NCBI GenBank assembly: GCA_020064725.1
Contig: JAGTWJ010000001.1
Span: 4,278,001-4,342,000 of the forward strand
Reading direction: 5' to 3'
Length of the DNA stretch: 64,000 nt
DNA from: Drechslerella dactyloides
Taxonomy: Eukaryota > Ascomycota > Orbiliomycetes > Orbiliales > Orbiliaceae
The notes under the pieces are model-generated. The model ran no database searches, was not told the DNA's origin, and saw only the letters and a program-made list of their open reading frames with translations. The position numbers were made by a program, and so were the translations under genes. Numbering within the stretch: position 1 is the stretch's first letter; each line of letters starts with the position of its first letter. Shown here piece after piece: positions 48,114 to 60,275 of this stretch.

Positions 48114-49445
48114 ATGCCACCACCAAAGCGAAACGGCCGAAGCCGCAGCTCGAAAGCTCGTTCGGGGCCAGGAAACGCTATCGATGGTACAGACTTTAAC
48201 GCAATTGACGGTGTAGATGCCACCCCTGCCTGTTGTCCTCGCGGACAGGCGTTTATACCTCCATCGATATCACCCCCCGACTTGTTCCTTGGAAACTCTT
48301 ATACCTTCCATTCACCGCTCCCCGATGCAATATCCAACGATCCATCGGCCGCAGTCACTCTCGGGGTTGATGAAGCTGGCCGTGGACCTGTGCTTGGTAA
48401 AATATCCTCTCCCAATTTGGGCTTGCATGTTCGCCAAATAGCGCTTCACACGGTCGCTTGAGACTGAAGCCGCCTGCTATCAACCTCAGGAGCCAGACTG
48501 GTTGATATTGGGAATCACAGGGCCTATGGTGTATGGGGTGGCGTATTGCTTGTCTCCATACGAGAAATCCTTGTCATCCAAGGGCTTTGACGGTATTGTC
48601 ACATCATATTCCCAGGATTTTGGTCATAAATTAGCATAGGATATGCTAAGCAACAGATTATATTTCGCGTGATACCGATAGATTCAAAAAAGCTCACGCC
48701 AGCGCTCAGGACTGAGCTCATGCAACAGATGTGCTCGTCAGACGCGGATCTTCAAGCAAATGTTGGCTGGGCGGTACGTGTGATGTCCGCCCGGGATATC
48801 AGCGCAGGGATGTTGCGTCCTGTTGGGGTCGGCGTTTACAACTTGAATGCTCAAGCGCACGATGCAACTATCGAGTTGATTCACGAAGTAATGGCAAAAG
48901 GCGTCAACATCAAAGAGGTACACTTCGATGCTCCTTGCGTGAATTTTTTCAGATGCCAACATTTGAATGCTGTTCAGATATATGTCGACACTGTCGGCCC
49001 GCCCGCGACCTACCAGGCTAAATTGGCACGAATTTTCCCGTCATGTAAGGTCACTGTTTCGAAGAAAGCAGACGCTTTATACCCATCGGTATCGGCGGCT
49101 TCGATAGCAGCAAAGGTCTCGAGAGACTTTGCTCTTGAGCAGTACTTCAAGCTTGCGGGACTAGTTCCTGACGCGGGCGAAGGCAGCGTTGGGTCCGGTT
49201 ATCCATCAGACCCCAAAACTGTAGCTTGGCTACGGGAATCTATGGATGGGGTTTTTGGCTGGGGTTCTGATACTAGGTTTTCATGGTCAACTGCAGCAGA
49301 AATGATTAAGAAGGAAGGCGAATCTGTCGACTGGCCTGAGAATGAAGAAGGACACATTGATATTGCGTCTCTTATGCTTTCCCAAACGTCAAATGAGACT
49401 AGGCATTGGTTTGGTAGGGCCGCAGATCTCGAGGATTTGTATTAG
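48114..49445 (+). CDS. RNH201: RNase H2 catalytic subunit A
   Basis: Nuclear enzyme that cuts RNA:DNA hybrids and starts removal of ribonucleotides from DNA. Four exons: 48114-48396, 48521-48592, 48682-48917 and 48978-49445, giving 352 residues. Type II RNase H motifs are present: GVDEAGRGPVLGPMVYGVAY with the first catalytic Asp-Glu, DSKKLT, IYVDTVGPPATYQAKL with the next Asp, KKADALYPSVSAASIAAKVSRD, and GSGYPSDPKT. Intron 3 (48918-48977) is exactly 60 bp and has no stop, so an unspliced form would gain 20 residues just before the DTVG block. I removed it because KEIYVDTVG then matches the family without a gap. The start codon is uncertain (see upstream region). Confidence 0.95.
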
Positions 49446-50241
49446 GGTCTAGATGAAAGCCCATGTCGAGCGTGGATAACTCAAGTCTCGAAACCTTGAG
49501 AACTCAAACCTTGAGATAAAAAGTTCGCTGTGCTAGTCACAAGCAGAAGTCTCCAAGCAGAAATCCCGAAGACACAAGTAAGACGAAGGGTAACGGTAAT
49601 CGAAGTCATTTCCGTCATCTGTCTCCTATGTATTCACAAGGATAGTCCAATACTCCATATATAAGGTAGTAGTTTGGATGTTAGGCGTAAACTTACCGAC
49701 CTGCTCTTAAGTAGTACTTAAGTACATGTACTTGCCAATCTACTCCTGATTTATATACTCCGAGGCACCCAGTACTAGGTACCGAGTACATTTTTCTTAC
49801 CTTTTCTAGGTACTTATTTAGGTAAGAGCTTAAATTAGTAACAATAATTGTGCGTTGGTGCGTCCCAGTTTTGTATACACAACCTGACGAGTGGTAGATA
49901 TTAAGGACATGAAACAGAAAGCATGGGGTTGCGTCCACACAATCCTGGCCTGGAGAAGGAACAAAATTGAACGTGCCTGGTTGTTCTTTCTGTGGATGAC
50001 AGCCATGATCGTATGAGAGGTGGAAGAGAGATTGTACAGACGTACCATTTGAGCCAGGTGAGGCGCCACGCATGCCAGCAGGGAACCGTCGCCGGCTTGC
50101 GCAAGTAAGCGCTTGCTTGCCACATCCTTGACGAATTTAAGATTTAAACCTTCTTCAAGGACCTGCTATCGCATAGTCCTGTGCGACATACCATAGCAAC
50201 GACGCAGTTTTGCTGACGCCGAGAGACAGCAGCTGCCCGCG
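49446..50241. other. Intergenic region RNH201-Rab with micro-repeats
   Basis: 796 bp. The left part has CTTGAGA/CTCAAG-type short repeats (about 49480-49520). 49701-49835 is the micro-repeat cluster. Short frames at 49690-50125 overlap in all frames and carry no known motif. Confidence 0.5.
49701..49835. repeat. AGTACTTA/GGTACC-type micro-repeat cluster
   Basis: Repeated short palindromes: TCTTAAGTAGTACTTAAGTA, CATGTACTTG, AGTACTAGGTACCGAGTAC and CTAGGTACTTATTTAGGTAAG. The same words recur at 31887, 51334 and 60570. Confidence 0.6.
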
Positions 50242-51321
50242 ATGAGCCAACCATGGGATTACATTGCGGTATTCAAAACACCCCCGACTGCATCGACGGT
50301 CTACTTTTTAGGCCTGGTTTGTCCAAACCCGTGGTTTCTTTCACCGCTGACAGCAACTGCATATTTCTAGAAAATCATCTGTCTCGGGGATTCTGGCACT
50401 GGAAAAAGCTCGGTTTGTCCAGATTTCCTAAAGAGGACCCAAGAGCCTTTGGCTTGATGTTCTCTCAGCTGCTTACAGGCACACTCACGTCCTCATCTAT
50501 GCGCATATGTGAGGCACGCGCATGAGTCTTATACTGACCATTTTGTTATCGTGAGCTTAAGTTGACAGTTCGGCTCTGCGAGGGCCGTTTCTCAGTGACA
50601 GATGTCACGATTGGTGTTGACCTTGATTCCAGAGTGGGTACGTAGATAAATCAAAGTCACGCGGTCTCCAACCGTTTCCCCTGATGCTTAATATGTTCCG
50701 GCACATGCAGTCGATGTCGACGACGGCAAGAAGATAAAGCTCCAAATCTGGGACACAGCAGGGCAGGAGGCAAGTCAACCATCCCTGAACACTTCCGATA
50801 TACAGCTTCGCAGCCAAAGGAAGGCGTCAAGGTACACGGGCATTCGAAAAACTAATCGGCCGCGCGCTGTTCAGCAATACCGATCAGTAACAAATTCCTA
50901 TATTCGAAATGCGGCAGGCGCTCTACTAGTCTACGACATCACGCGCAAAGAAACTCTCTACCATGTGCAGCACTGGCTGTCGGATCTGAAAAGTCTCGGA
51001 GAGCCGCAAATATCCATTATTCTTGTCGGCAACAAATGCGATCTCTCGGAACAAAGGCAAGTCCAGGCAACCGAGGCTCAAGCCTGGGCTGAGGAAAATG
51101 GCATCAAGTTTCATGTCGAGACAAGTGCAAAGACCGGCGCTTTCGTCGAACAGGCGTTTGTCGAGGTTGCAAACGAGATCTATCGAAATATCAGAGACGG
51201 GGCTTATGATCTTCGTAATAAGGGCAACGGCGTTCGAGCGAACGGTCAGGCTGGAGCCAGTCTAAAATTTGACAAGCGCAGAACTACGCACGGCCAGACA
51301 GACTCGTCGTGCTGTTCATAA
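50242..51321 (+). CDS. Rab small GTPase of the Rab4/14/2 group
   Basis: Membrane-traffic GTPase. Five exons: 50242-50268, 50371-50412, 50562-50637, 50711-50769 and 50875-51321, giving 216 residues. It starts MSQPWDYIAKIICLGDSG, typical of the Rab4/14/2 group. The P-loop is GDSGTGKSS, switch I has DVTIGVDLDSRV, switch II is WDTAGQEQYRSVT, and base-binding motifs are NKCD and ETSAK. Intron 4 begins GC (CAGGAG|GCAAGT); it is the only choice that keeps WDTAGQE-QYRS. The C-terminus is SSCCS, so prenylation would use a CCX-type end rather than the commoner CC or CXC. It is probably the endosomal/recycling Rab that fungi call Rab4 or Ypt4; the exact subfamily is inferred. Confidence 0.93.
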
Positions 51322-51890
51322 ACGCCAGCAGATACTACCTAAGGTAAGTACTTAGGTAGTATGCTGTGCGTTCGTTTTCAAATGCTCTCTCCTAGCGACC
51401 CGGATGTACCTAAGCACATGTACTACTTAAGTACTAGTATGTAATGGGGCGAATACATAAGTAAGTAAGTAGTATGTAAGACGCATACTCATGACGGTGC
51501 TTAAGCGACGACAGGTCTTTGGGTTCAGAGGGCGTTGTCGTGTGATCACGCTAGCCGGAGCGTGATGACTTACCTAAGCAGAATACCACTGAGGATCCAG
51601 TTTGCGTCAGTCACGGCATCTGCTCTCATCCTTGTCGCAGCTTCAACGTGAACAACCAGCTAGCCAGCCAGCAAGCAAGCAAGCCAGCGCAGCTTCATCA
51701 GCTCCTTTCCGACTACCATCTCATTCCCCTCTGACGGCGGCGACTCAACTTCGGCTACTGTCCTCACGGCCGAGCCCGGTTGACGACCAGGTGCTGCTTT
51801 TAAGCTTTTCCGGAGCGTGGTAATAGCTGCCGTCGATATCCCCCTCCGTCGTCGAACAAAGCATAGGCCTTACCTGCCTTCCACTGCGAG
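51322..51890. promoter_or_regulatory. Intergenic region Rab-CTL
   Basis: 569 bp. 51334-51475 carries AGTACTTA micro-repeats, first as an inverted repeat with arms ACTACCTAAG / CTTAGGTAGT at 51334-51360, then TACTACTTAAGTACTAGTA and a (GTAA)n stretch. 51650-51690 has a CCAG/CAAG simple repeat (AGCCAGCAAGCAAGCAAGCC). The rest should be the CTL promoter and 5' leader. Confidence 0.55.
51334..51475. repeat. AGTACTTA-type micro-repeat with 10-bp inverted arms
   Basis: A perfect 10-bp inverted pair lies 13 bases after the Rab stop codon and could form a hairpin in the transcript end. A second palindrome, TACTTAAGTA, lies at about 51424-51433. Confidence 0.6.
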
Positions 51891-54168
51891 ATGTTCTCGG
51901 AATGTAAGGCTTCGCCACCGAACGCTCACCTCGCTACGTACGTTTTGTCGATAGTGCTCACGCAATAAGTTCTATGCATGCAGATGCCTCTCGCTTTCTG
52001 GCGCGATCACACATAAGGGAGGGCGGCCGACAGAGCCTGTATCATCCTACCAACGCACCTCTATTCTTCTCCGCCGCAGATTATCCCAGTGAAGACCGAG
52101 AACACGACCAAGAAGTGTCTGCGATATATGCCCTGCAAAAGAGTCGACGGAATCTATATTACTCCGTCGACCAGGACGACGAAGATGATGACAAAAACTA
52201 CAGCGACGCAGGCTCCGTGAACGATGGCATCCGTAGCAGCTGGAACCCAGGACACTCTGCTGCAAGCGATCTCACCGAGACAGCTGGAGGAAATAACATG
52301 GTCGATGTCAGCCTCGGAGAGGAATCCCTAACACAGCGGCGGAGTGATGGCATAAATCTTAACCATGTATACTTTTCCCTTCCCAAACCAGCCAAACGAT
52401 CATAAAAGGACATTGCTCTAATTTGCTAGGACGGTCGGTTTGATTCACTTCTAGAAACTTCGAGAGATACCGACGATCCGAGCCATCCTCCCATCCAGAA
52501 GTTCCGGTCTCAAAATTCCCGATCTTTAGCGCCTCTCTTGAATGTAGCGGATAGCTCTCAAGAGACAACTTATCCTGACGGTCGCAGCTCAGAGCGGCAG
52601 AATACATTCTACGGCTCGGATGATGCTGCTAGTAAATCAAGAATCGCTGAGAATAGGCGTGGCCCTCCTCCTGATCCAGTATGTCTGTTGCCTAGCCTCT
52701 TTATGAACAACATCCTAATACATTGATTCTAGACACCACACCCAGTTGACCATCAACCACCTATCCCCCCTGCTTGCGACCGATTATGGACCAAGATATA
52801 CGGAGTCTCAATGGCGTGCATGTTCGCCACCGCCTTCATCGTCTGGCTGCATACAGACGAGCCGAAGGGCTCGCCAATCGGAGATTCAATATACATAGTG
52901 CTACAAAGGTCTTTACCTTTCCTAGCATTAGACACACTTGTAACCATCTGTGTGGCATGTGTTTGGATGCTTTGCTTGAAATTCTTCATCCGGCCCCTGC
53001 TCTATCTACTATGTGTACTGGTCCCGATGGTAATGATTGCATTAACCATCTACCCACTCGTGACTTCACTGAACGGACCCTGGAAAGGCAAATCACTACA
53101 GGACCGAGTTATGCGAGTGACGAGTCTGTTCCCTCTACTATTGGCATTCCTTTGGGTTTATATGCTATACCGAAGGCGTCTTGCTCTCCACAAGGCCACA
53201 TCCATCCTCCAGCTCGCTCTCACGATATTCACTGAGAACCCTGCCCTGTTGTTCTGTGGTTTGTTGACTTTAATCGCCACCGTTTCTTTCAGCTGGCTTT
53301 GGATCTTCCTGGTCGTGCGGGTCTTTTTAAATGGCAGAAGCTCCATGATTGGTGGGGTTCCTGTCTGGCAACCGGACGGAACCGCTTGGGCTCTTGGAGC
53401 TTGCTTTGTCTATCTTTACCTCTGGACTTTGGGGACTTTATCGAATCTACAGAGGTAAGGATGATATTCATCACAGATGACCCGTTACAACATCCTAGAT
53501 GCTAATCCAATCAATACAGAGTGACCACGTCTGCGACTGTCTCACATTGGTACTTCTATCGCAAATCTGCTGGGGTGTCTTCACCAGTGTCAACAGTCAA
53601 GGCTGCAATGTATCATGCCTCGACAACAATGCTCGGCACGGCCTGCTTTTCGTCGTTCATAACTCTAATGATTCGGTTGCCTTTGCTCGTACTGCCTAGT
53701 AGGATTGGGTCATTGGTTCATCTGCTATCTTTTAATTTAGTAGCATCTCCGATTCTTGCTTTATCGGATCCTTTGACAGTCACATACGCGGCGATTCATT
53801 CCTTACCACTCGTCCAGGCATCAAGACAAACCGACCGACTTGGACTGATCAGCAGTGTCCTGGGTGAGAAGGGCAGTCACACGAGAAAAGCGTATCGGCT
53901 CTCTAAAATGCTTCTCACGGCTGCTAGATGGATGACGTCGCTGGCGCTGGGCATCGGAGCATGGGTCCGAACAGCCCATATCAACGATAGAGGAAGCTTG
54001 TATGGATATGTGGTCGGCCTTCTTGCTGGATCTATCGGTTGGACCATTCTTGGAGCTGCGGAGAGATCGTTAGCTAATGTCGTAGATGCTTGTTTGGTTT
54101 GTGCGGCAAGTGACAATTCGGAGGGTAGATACTGTCGCGAGGCGCAAACGGCGTTTGAAGGGTTTTGA
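51891..54168 (+). CDS. Choline-transporter-like (CTL/Pns1-type) membrane protein
   Basis: Multi-pass membrane protein of the CTL (SLC44/DUF580) family; the transported substrate in fungi is not settled. Five exons: 51891-51903, 51984-52366, 52430-52678, 52733-53454 and 53520-54168, giving 671 residues. The first exon is tiny: MFSE, then YASRFLAR after splicing. A hydrophilic, acidic N-terminal domain of about 230 residues follows (YYSVDQDDEDDDKNY, SSWNPGHS). Around ten hydrophobic membrane segments fill the rest, for example VSMACMFATAFIVWL and NPALLFCGLLTLIATVSFSW. The family signature TSATVSHWYFYR begins exon 5, and LLTAARWMTSLALGIGAWVR and GSLYGYVVGLLAGSIGWTIL follow. Start chosen because MFSE-YASRFLA is the usual fungal N-terminus. 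Confidence 0.9.
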
Positions 54169-54680
54169 GCGTTTGGTGTTTTGTCAAATGACCACGAATG
54201 TTTCCATGTTGCTTTTTTTTTGTGCCCATGATATTCATGGGAGTGTACTGGGTGCTGGGGGGTTCTTTTGGTTAGGTTTCTGGGAACACTTTTGGTTCGA
54301 GTAAGACGGTTTTGATACTATATACTCCAACGGCCATCGAATTGAGCTCTGGAGCATTGCGAAAAAAAAACGTTTCCTATAAATCGGAAACCAGCAGGTG
54401 GTTTTCCTATAGTTAGATGGAATCTACTGCTGAATTGACAAGATAGAGCACTTCGTTGGACCATTCTTTTTGCGCTGGATGCGAGGCATGTTTCAAAATG
54501 AATAAAATGAATGCCCATTATTTACTAACCTTCTTCACACTTATATAAGCGTGCATGCGCATGATGTCAGCGCAACCACTTTGACCGAACCGGAAGATGC
54601 CCTGTTGATGCATCGGCTACTTTGCTCGTGCAACAACACGTCTTCTCTCCACTCCATCGCTCACCATCAACTTCCTCAAT
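54169..54680. promoter_or_regulatory. Intergenic region CTL-CLPX
   Basis: 512 bp with the CTL 3' end and CLPX promoter. Nothing specific seen except an A9 tract near 54362. Confidence 0.45.
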
Positions 54681-57141
54681 GTGAATCGCATCATGAAACA
54701 GAGGTGGAACGCTCTCTTCTACCGCCAAATATTTGCCGCAGCTGCTCAGTCAAATCTCCGATTGCGTGGCAGGTTTCGCGCATTCTCCACGTGTCGCTTC
54801 TGTTACCACAATTCAGACTTCACAAGCGGGTTCACAAGCACTGTCACTGTTAACGGCCCAGTGCGAGGGCCCTTGGGCAAAGCTGGTGTTATTGGAAAAG
54901 GACTTACTCCCCGCTCGCTCAAGAGGTTTTTAGATACTTATGTCATATCGCAAACGAAAGCCAAAAGAGTTCTAAGTTCTGCGGTGTACCAGCATTACCT
55001 AAGGGCGCAGTCAATCAGGCGACAGGAAGATGAGAATGCAGAATCAATGCGGAGGGGTGCAAAAAACCCGTCTGCACATCCAGTAGAAGGTTTTCTTCTT
55101 CTTTCCTTCTTTCTTTCCTTCTTGCTCCTCATCCATTTCCGATCAGAAATGCCTATTTGCTTATCATCATAACCTCCTGGCGCATTCCCAACCAACATCT
55201 AGATTTGTGGTAATTGAGCATGAGGTAGGCTGACACTTTGAACATGGCGTATCCGGCTTAGACGAGTATCCTGGCCAGCAGACGTTCCCTGCCTCCCAAA
55301 CAAAGTCTCAGGTTGACGCTGGAGATGAGACAGAGCCCTCGGTCGAGTTGCAGAAGAGCAACTGCTTGATATTGGGGCCTTCGGGGACGGGAAAGACACT
55401 GATAGCAAAGTATGTAAATTTTCTTCTTGCTGGAAACAAACTCGCTGCTGACACAGACTGATTCGCGTAATATTACGTTCCAGAACTCTTGCAAAAGTCC
55501 TTGATGTCCCGTTTTCCATGTGAGTGTATATGTGTGATATGTGAAGCCTCGCATCAATTGCTCACTGAACGTACTCGATTGCCAGAAGCGATTGCACAGC
55601 TTTCACACAGGCAGGCTACGTTGGTGAGGATGTAGATGTTTGCGTACAAAGGCTTCTTGCGTCATGCAATTGGGATGTCAAACGGGCAGAAACTGGCATC
55701 ATTTGTCTCGACGAAGTGGATAAGATTGCATCCGTCAAATCCTCGTCTCATATGAGAGATGTTTCAGGTGAAGTATGGAAGACCGATTGCCCGGGAATAG
55801 ATCTTAATAGATTGCATCGGTTAACGACATCCATTGTGTTCTAAAGGGTGTTCAGCAAGCTCTGCTAAAGATCCTCGAAGGCACAACTCTAGAAATAACG
55901 AGCCCGCGATCAAGGCCAAATTCACCACAGGTGCCCAGCGGTAATTCTTTCAGCAATAACAATCCAGCTTCTCCGATTCATAATTTCGGGAGCTTTGGCT
56001 CCGGGTCTCCATCGGGAAGTACATTTAGCACAAAAGGGGAGACTTACAGCATTGGTCTGTTTCCTTTTCGTTGTTCTGGCCATTGGTCCTGCGAAGCACG
56101 CTGTCTGCTTTACCTAGCGAATCTCACCATCCGAAGCTAACTGATACTCGAATAGATACCAGTAATATTCTATTTATACTCTGTGGAGCATTTAACGGTA
56201 GGATGTTATATCTCATATTCCGATAATGGATGGGAAAGTAGTTCTGAGACCTAACGCTCTACTTTGGAGGAAAAAAAGGTCTTTCTAAGATTATTACGGA
56301 CCGTATCTCGAAGCATTCAATCGGCTTCAATGCTCCAGTTCGTGCGCGTCAATCTGAAATCCACGGAGTTTCATCGGAAACGGAAAAGGAACTCCAAAAA
56401 CTCTATGGCTTGGGCTTTCCTTCATCTCAAAATACTTTCCATATTCCTGAATCAGAGAAAGATCGAGGACATGTGTTCCAACAAAGGAGACGGAGAATAA
56501 ATATGCTCGACTTCACGGAACCCAGAGACCTAATATCCTTCGGGTTTATCCCCGAATTCATAGGAAGAATACCGGTTGTGGCTGCTCTTGATACTTTCGA
56601 CGAGGAAACACTCGTGAGAGTTCTTTCAGAGCCACGCAATAGTCTCCTAAAACAGTACATACGATTATTCCATATGAGTGGCGTGGAACTAAGGTTCACT
56701 TCAAGGGCATTAACGGACATTGCTAAGGCGTCTATGGCCATGGACACTGGTAATACTAAGCGCAAAAATCTCGCGTACATGCACTCCTGGAGTATGCTGA
56801 TCACCAGATTGCGAACAGGAGCAAGGGCCCTGAGGACTCTTTTAGAGAGACTGTTATCGGATGCAATGTTCGAAGCTCCAGGTATTTGCATTCAACAACT
56901 TATGTTTACAGAAATATAACTGAAACAGACAGGCTCTTCTATAAAACACATCTTGGTGAACTCGGACGCTGCTCGGTTTAAACAACCACCGGTTTATTTC
57001 GCAAGGGGACAACAGGATCAATTTCACACTCTATATACAGCCGAAGAAGCGGAGTGGGACACTTCTCGAGTTTCTGTTGAGGAAAGATGGCCAGATGAGG
57101 AGATTTCAATCCGGCAAAACATGGCAGTGAGTGCGAGCTGA
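54681..57141 (+). CDS. MCX1: Mitochondrial ClpX AAA+ unfoldase
   Basis: AAA+ unfoldase of the mitochondrial matrix. Nine exons: 54681-55089, 55262-55409, 55484-55519, 55586-55772, 55847-56054, 56156-56197, 56279-56749, 56819-56881 and 56933-57141, giving 590 residues. The N-terminus is Arg-rich with no zinc-binding domain, as in fungal Mcx1. Motifs are PVEDEYPGQQTF, Walker A LGPSGTGKTLIAK, FTQAGYVGEDVD, Walker B IICLDEVDKIAS, SGEGVQQALLKILEGT, TSNILFILCGAFNG, FGFIPEFIGRIP and ARALRTLLERLLSDAMFEAPG. Intron 7 (56750-56818) is 69 bp without a stop, so retention would add 23 residues. The long intron 1 (171 bp) and the choice between Met1 and Met5 are less certain. Confidence 0.93.
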
Positions 57142-57380
57142 AAGGCCAGTGATCATGTATAACAAGTCGGCTGCGGTCTTATTACCCGAATCAGCTGTGG
57201 ACCGTCTATCATACCAATGAAATGGAGCAACGACAGGCTAAAAATATCTAGCTAGGACCCTGGCCAACATATTGACTGTCGTTGCGATTGAATATGAATA
57301 TGAGTGCACTCAGCTCAGCCAGTACCTGCTTGAATTCTTGGTTTTCTGAGATGTGCCTGACCCCTCTACTGTGCGGCCAA

Positions 57381-60275
57381 TTACACCGTTCGCAACAGTT
57401 CTAGGAAATTATCTATTTCGAATAGATCCAACTAAGAGAACACGTTAGACTATTTTACCTAGGCAATCAATAGTTTTTATGATTATTTTGATGCTTACAT
57501 TCGTATATTGACGTTCGAGACTCTTCTTATCGGTGAGGCCTGAGCCGCAGATAACAGCAAAAGAGCGATATTTTTGGGACCATTCGATCTGAAATTGAAT
57601 GAATGCATCCACACAGTTTTCAGTATAATTCACGTCTGATTTAGCGGAGACATCAAGGACATGAAAGCCGTGAGGTACGGTTCTGCCTCTCCCGATTGAG
57701 CGAAGCTGGAGTAATATATGTGAACAGCTCTCAACATCCTCGACGGATAATCTAACCTCGATGGTAGAAGTTAGCTCACGTTCACCTCACAGGGTCGATT
57801 TAAGTAACACAGGCTACCTTTGCCGGACGGAACTCATTGCTAGTGCCTGATCAAGAAGGCCACTTATGTTTTGGGGGACGGCCAGCGCCCATGTCGATAT
57901 CGATGTTGGCGTAGACTTCATCCATTGAATTTTAGTAAATCCTGCAACAAGGAGCAATATCGAATGAGATTATACAAACCACTAATTCGAGTATCTCGAG
58001 AACTTTCGTTGCTTGGAGCAGAATTAGTTCGAGAGTAAGCAACAAAACTCCCCCGGAGAAAAAAATTTGGCGAATGTTCCAATTGATAGAGCTCGAGCCC
58101 AATCCCAATTCTGGGCCGAAGGAGAGAAAAGTTCGGTATTTCAGGGTTCGTAGCAAGGCGAGATTTGGGATCAAGTGCAGATTTCGCACGAGGCTGGTGT
58201 GCATCTTTGACAGTTTCGCGTGTTAAGCGTCGGGTAGATATCATATGGGAGCGGGATATGTTGTCAACTTACTAGGAACAGGTAAAAGGAGGACGCTGTG
58301 TGCAGCTTGCCTATTGTTTTCTGGGAGAGGACGTCATAGGGCTGCAACAAGATCCTCTCGTCCGGGAGGGACTGCCCATTGCCCGAGATCTTTTGTCTGT
58401 ATGCCTCGAACGAACAAGCTACATCTAAGCCATATTTTGAGGCACACGCTGACGGCAACACGACAATCTGTGCATGTTGGTGCTGACTTAGCTCCGAGTT
58501 TTGGGAATCAAAGTCCCAGTTCGCACTTTCTAATATGAAGCGGCCTGGGAACTCAAGTTTGCTCGGTGATATGTGGGTGTTTACGAAGTCGAGGTCTAAA
58601 GGTGGGTAGACCACGGCCGACATTTCATGAGATGGCGATGCTTGGATATTGAATATATGGTGAAATTTGTGACTGTGAGATGGAGCAAAGAGTATGCTGA
58701 AAGTTTTTTCTAAAACCACTGCTGCCCCTTGAAGCTCTGAGAGATGTGTGATGAAACCATCGTTCAATTCAGCATCCGTTTTAACCACAGCACCATCCAC
58801 AGGTAAGCCAGACTCCTACAATTGACATCAGTTTCGGGTTCTAGCTGTTATCAATGGAGATCTCAGTTACGAGAATAGTAGTTCACTGACCTGTACTATA
58901 ACTTTGTCCAAGTATTCAAAGCTGACGAACCCGTTGATCATAAGGCCTTGAATACCAAGCTTCCGAAGATGCCTACGAAACTTGAGACTTAAACCAACTA
59001 GGCGAGAGGACCCTTGCACTCGAAGTGCTCCTTCGTAAATAGATAGGGTACATGTAAATTCTTCTGGCTCGGGTGTCCGCGCATCAAGACTGAGGTACGA
59101 AGGTGGTATTTTGCTGGCGGAGCCTGGTCCGGTTTGATAACCGATGATATCACCTATTGACACTGGGGGATAGCATTCGGTTGAAATATGTTCGGGTGGG
59201 GGCAATCCTTCACTACTGTCAACAGCAACGGAAGAGCTGGTTCCTTGGCGGACTCTGAGACTTGCATTGAGCTTCTCACGGGCAATTGGTGACTGCGTAG
59301 GTTGTTCAAGGGCACAGTTATCCAACGGCTTTGCCAGATTTCCAGTGTCCGTTCCTGAACGCACGACAACAGCCGAGGTGCTACTGTCTGTATTTTCCGA
59401 TGCCGTATTCCGTTCATTCTGTAACGTTCTGCTCAATATCTTGTGCCGTAAAGGTGTTGAAACGTTAGCGTTGGTTACCGATGAAGCCCTAGAGGCTGGT
59501 TTTGACGACTCACGGATGATTCTAGAGGAATAGCAGCGTCATTTTGGTCGACAGGTGACCTAGCAACATCTATGGCAGTCGCCTGGGATCGGTGAATTTG
59601 AGAGCACGTATTATTACGGCTGGGGTCTTCGATTTTTGGGTCGTCATGAATAGGTGTAGTAGACTTCTGATCCGGACTGAGTCGGGATACTGAATTCCTC
59701 CAGCTCCTATCGGATTGTTCATCTTCTGGCTCCTGATTGCTAGGTTCGCCATCTTGGTTTTCGTGATCGATACCGAATCTTCTATCCCAGGCCCTCCAAT
59801 CAAAACGCTTATGAGCTGGTGTATGTAGCTTCAATGCCTCCCAATCTGACAGGGTGTCCGGGGCATGAAAGTGCTTCTTGGGCTCCCAGGTGTAGTCCTT
59901 TTCTTCAAAGCCTTTCCAGTGCACAAGGTAGAGCATCCTTCTGGATTTCTGATCCCATTTCTCGGCTACGATGCATTCGACATCGAAATTGTCATCATCG
60001 TCATCACCGTAGTCGTCGGCATCGTCGCTGTCGGTGCAGCCATCAGCGCCACCAGCTTGCTCCAGCGCAGCCTCCGTGTCCCCGTTGGAAGGTTCGCCGG
60101 ATGATCTCGCTGTCGGTGAGCGGTCTTGGATCTCAGATCCATCCGCGCGTCTGGCGCTCGCCGGTCCATTGGAGGAGCGCTGCTGCTGATGAGCCAAGCC
60201 TGTCATTGTGGTAGACAGCCCAAGTGAGGAAACGCCTCCCGCCCGGGGGGTGCGCCTTCCTTCTGCTATTGTCAC
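57381..60275 (-). CDS. Chromodomain protein, possibly Chp1-like
   Basis: Seven exons: 60275-59479, 59428-58891, 58815-58273, 58204-57980, 57915-57818, 57751-57499 and 57431-57381, giving 834 residues. An acidic run (DDYGDDDDDNF) leads into a chromodomain at about residues 97-150: DVECIVAEKWDQ, MLYLVHWKGF, DYTWEPKKHF, TLSDWEALK. The cage positions are plausibly F97, W120 and F122. A Ser/Pro-rich linker follows. The C-terminal half has two folded-looking parts, one with NWNIRQIFFSGGVLLLTLELI and TWALAVP, and a terminal one with VPHGFHVLDVSA and KYRSFAVICGSG. Chromodomain plus beta-barrel/PIN-like tail is the layout of Chp1 of the RITS complex, but I cannot confirm it. It should bind H3K9me-type marks, relevant beside RIP-mutated DNA. 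Confidence 0.85.
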
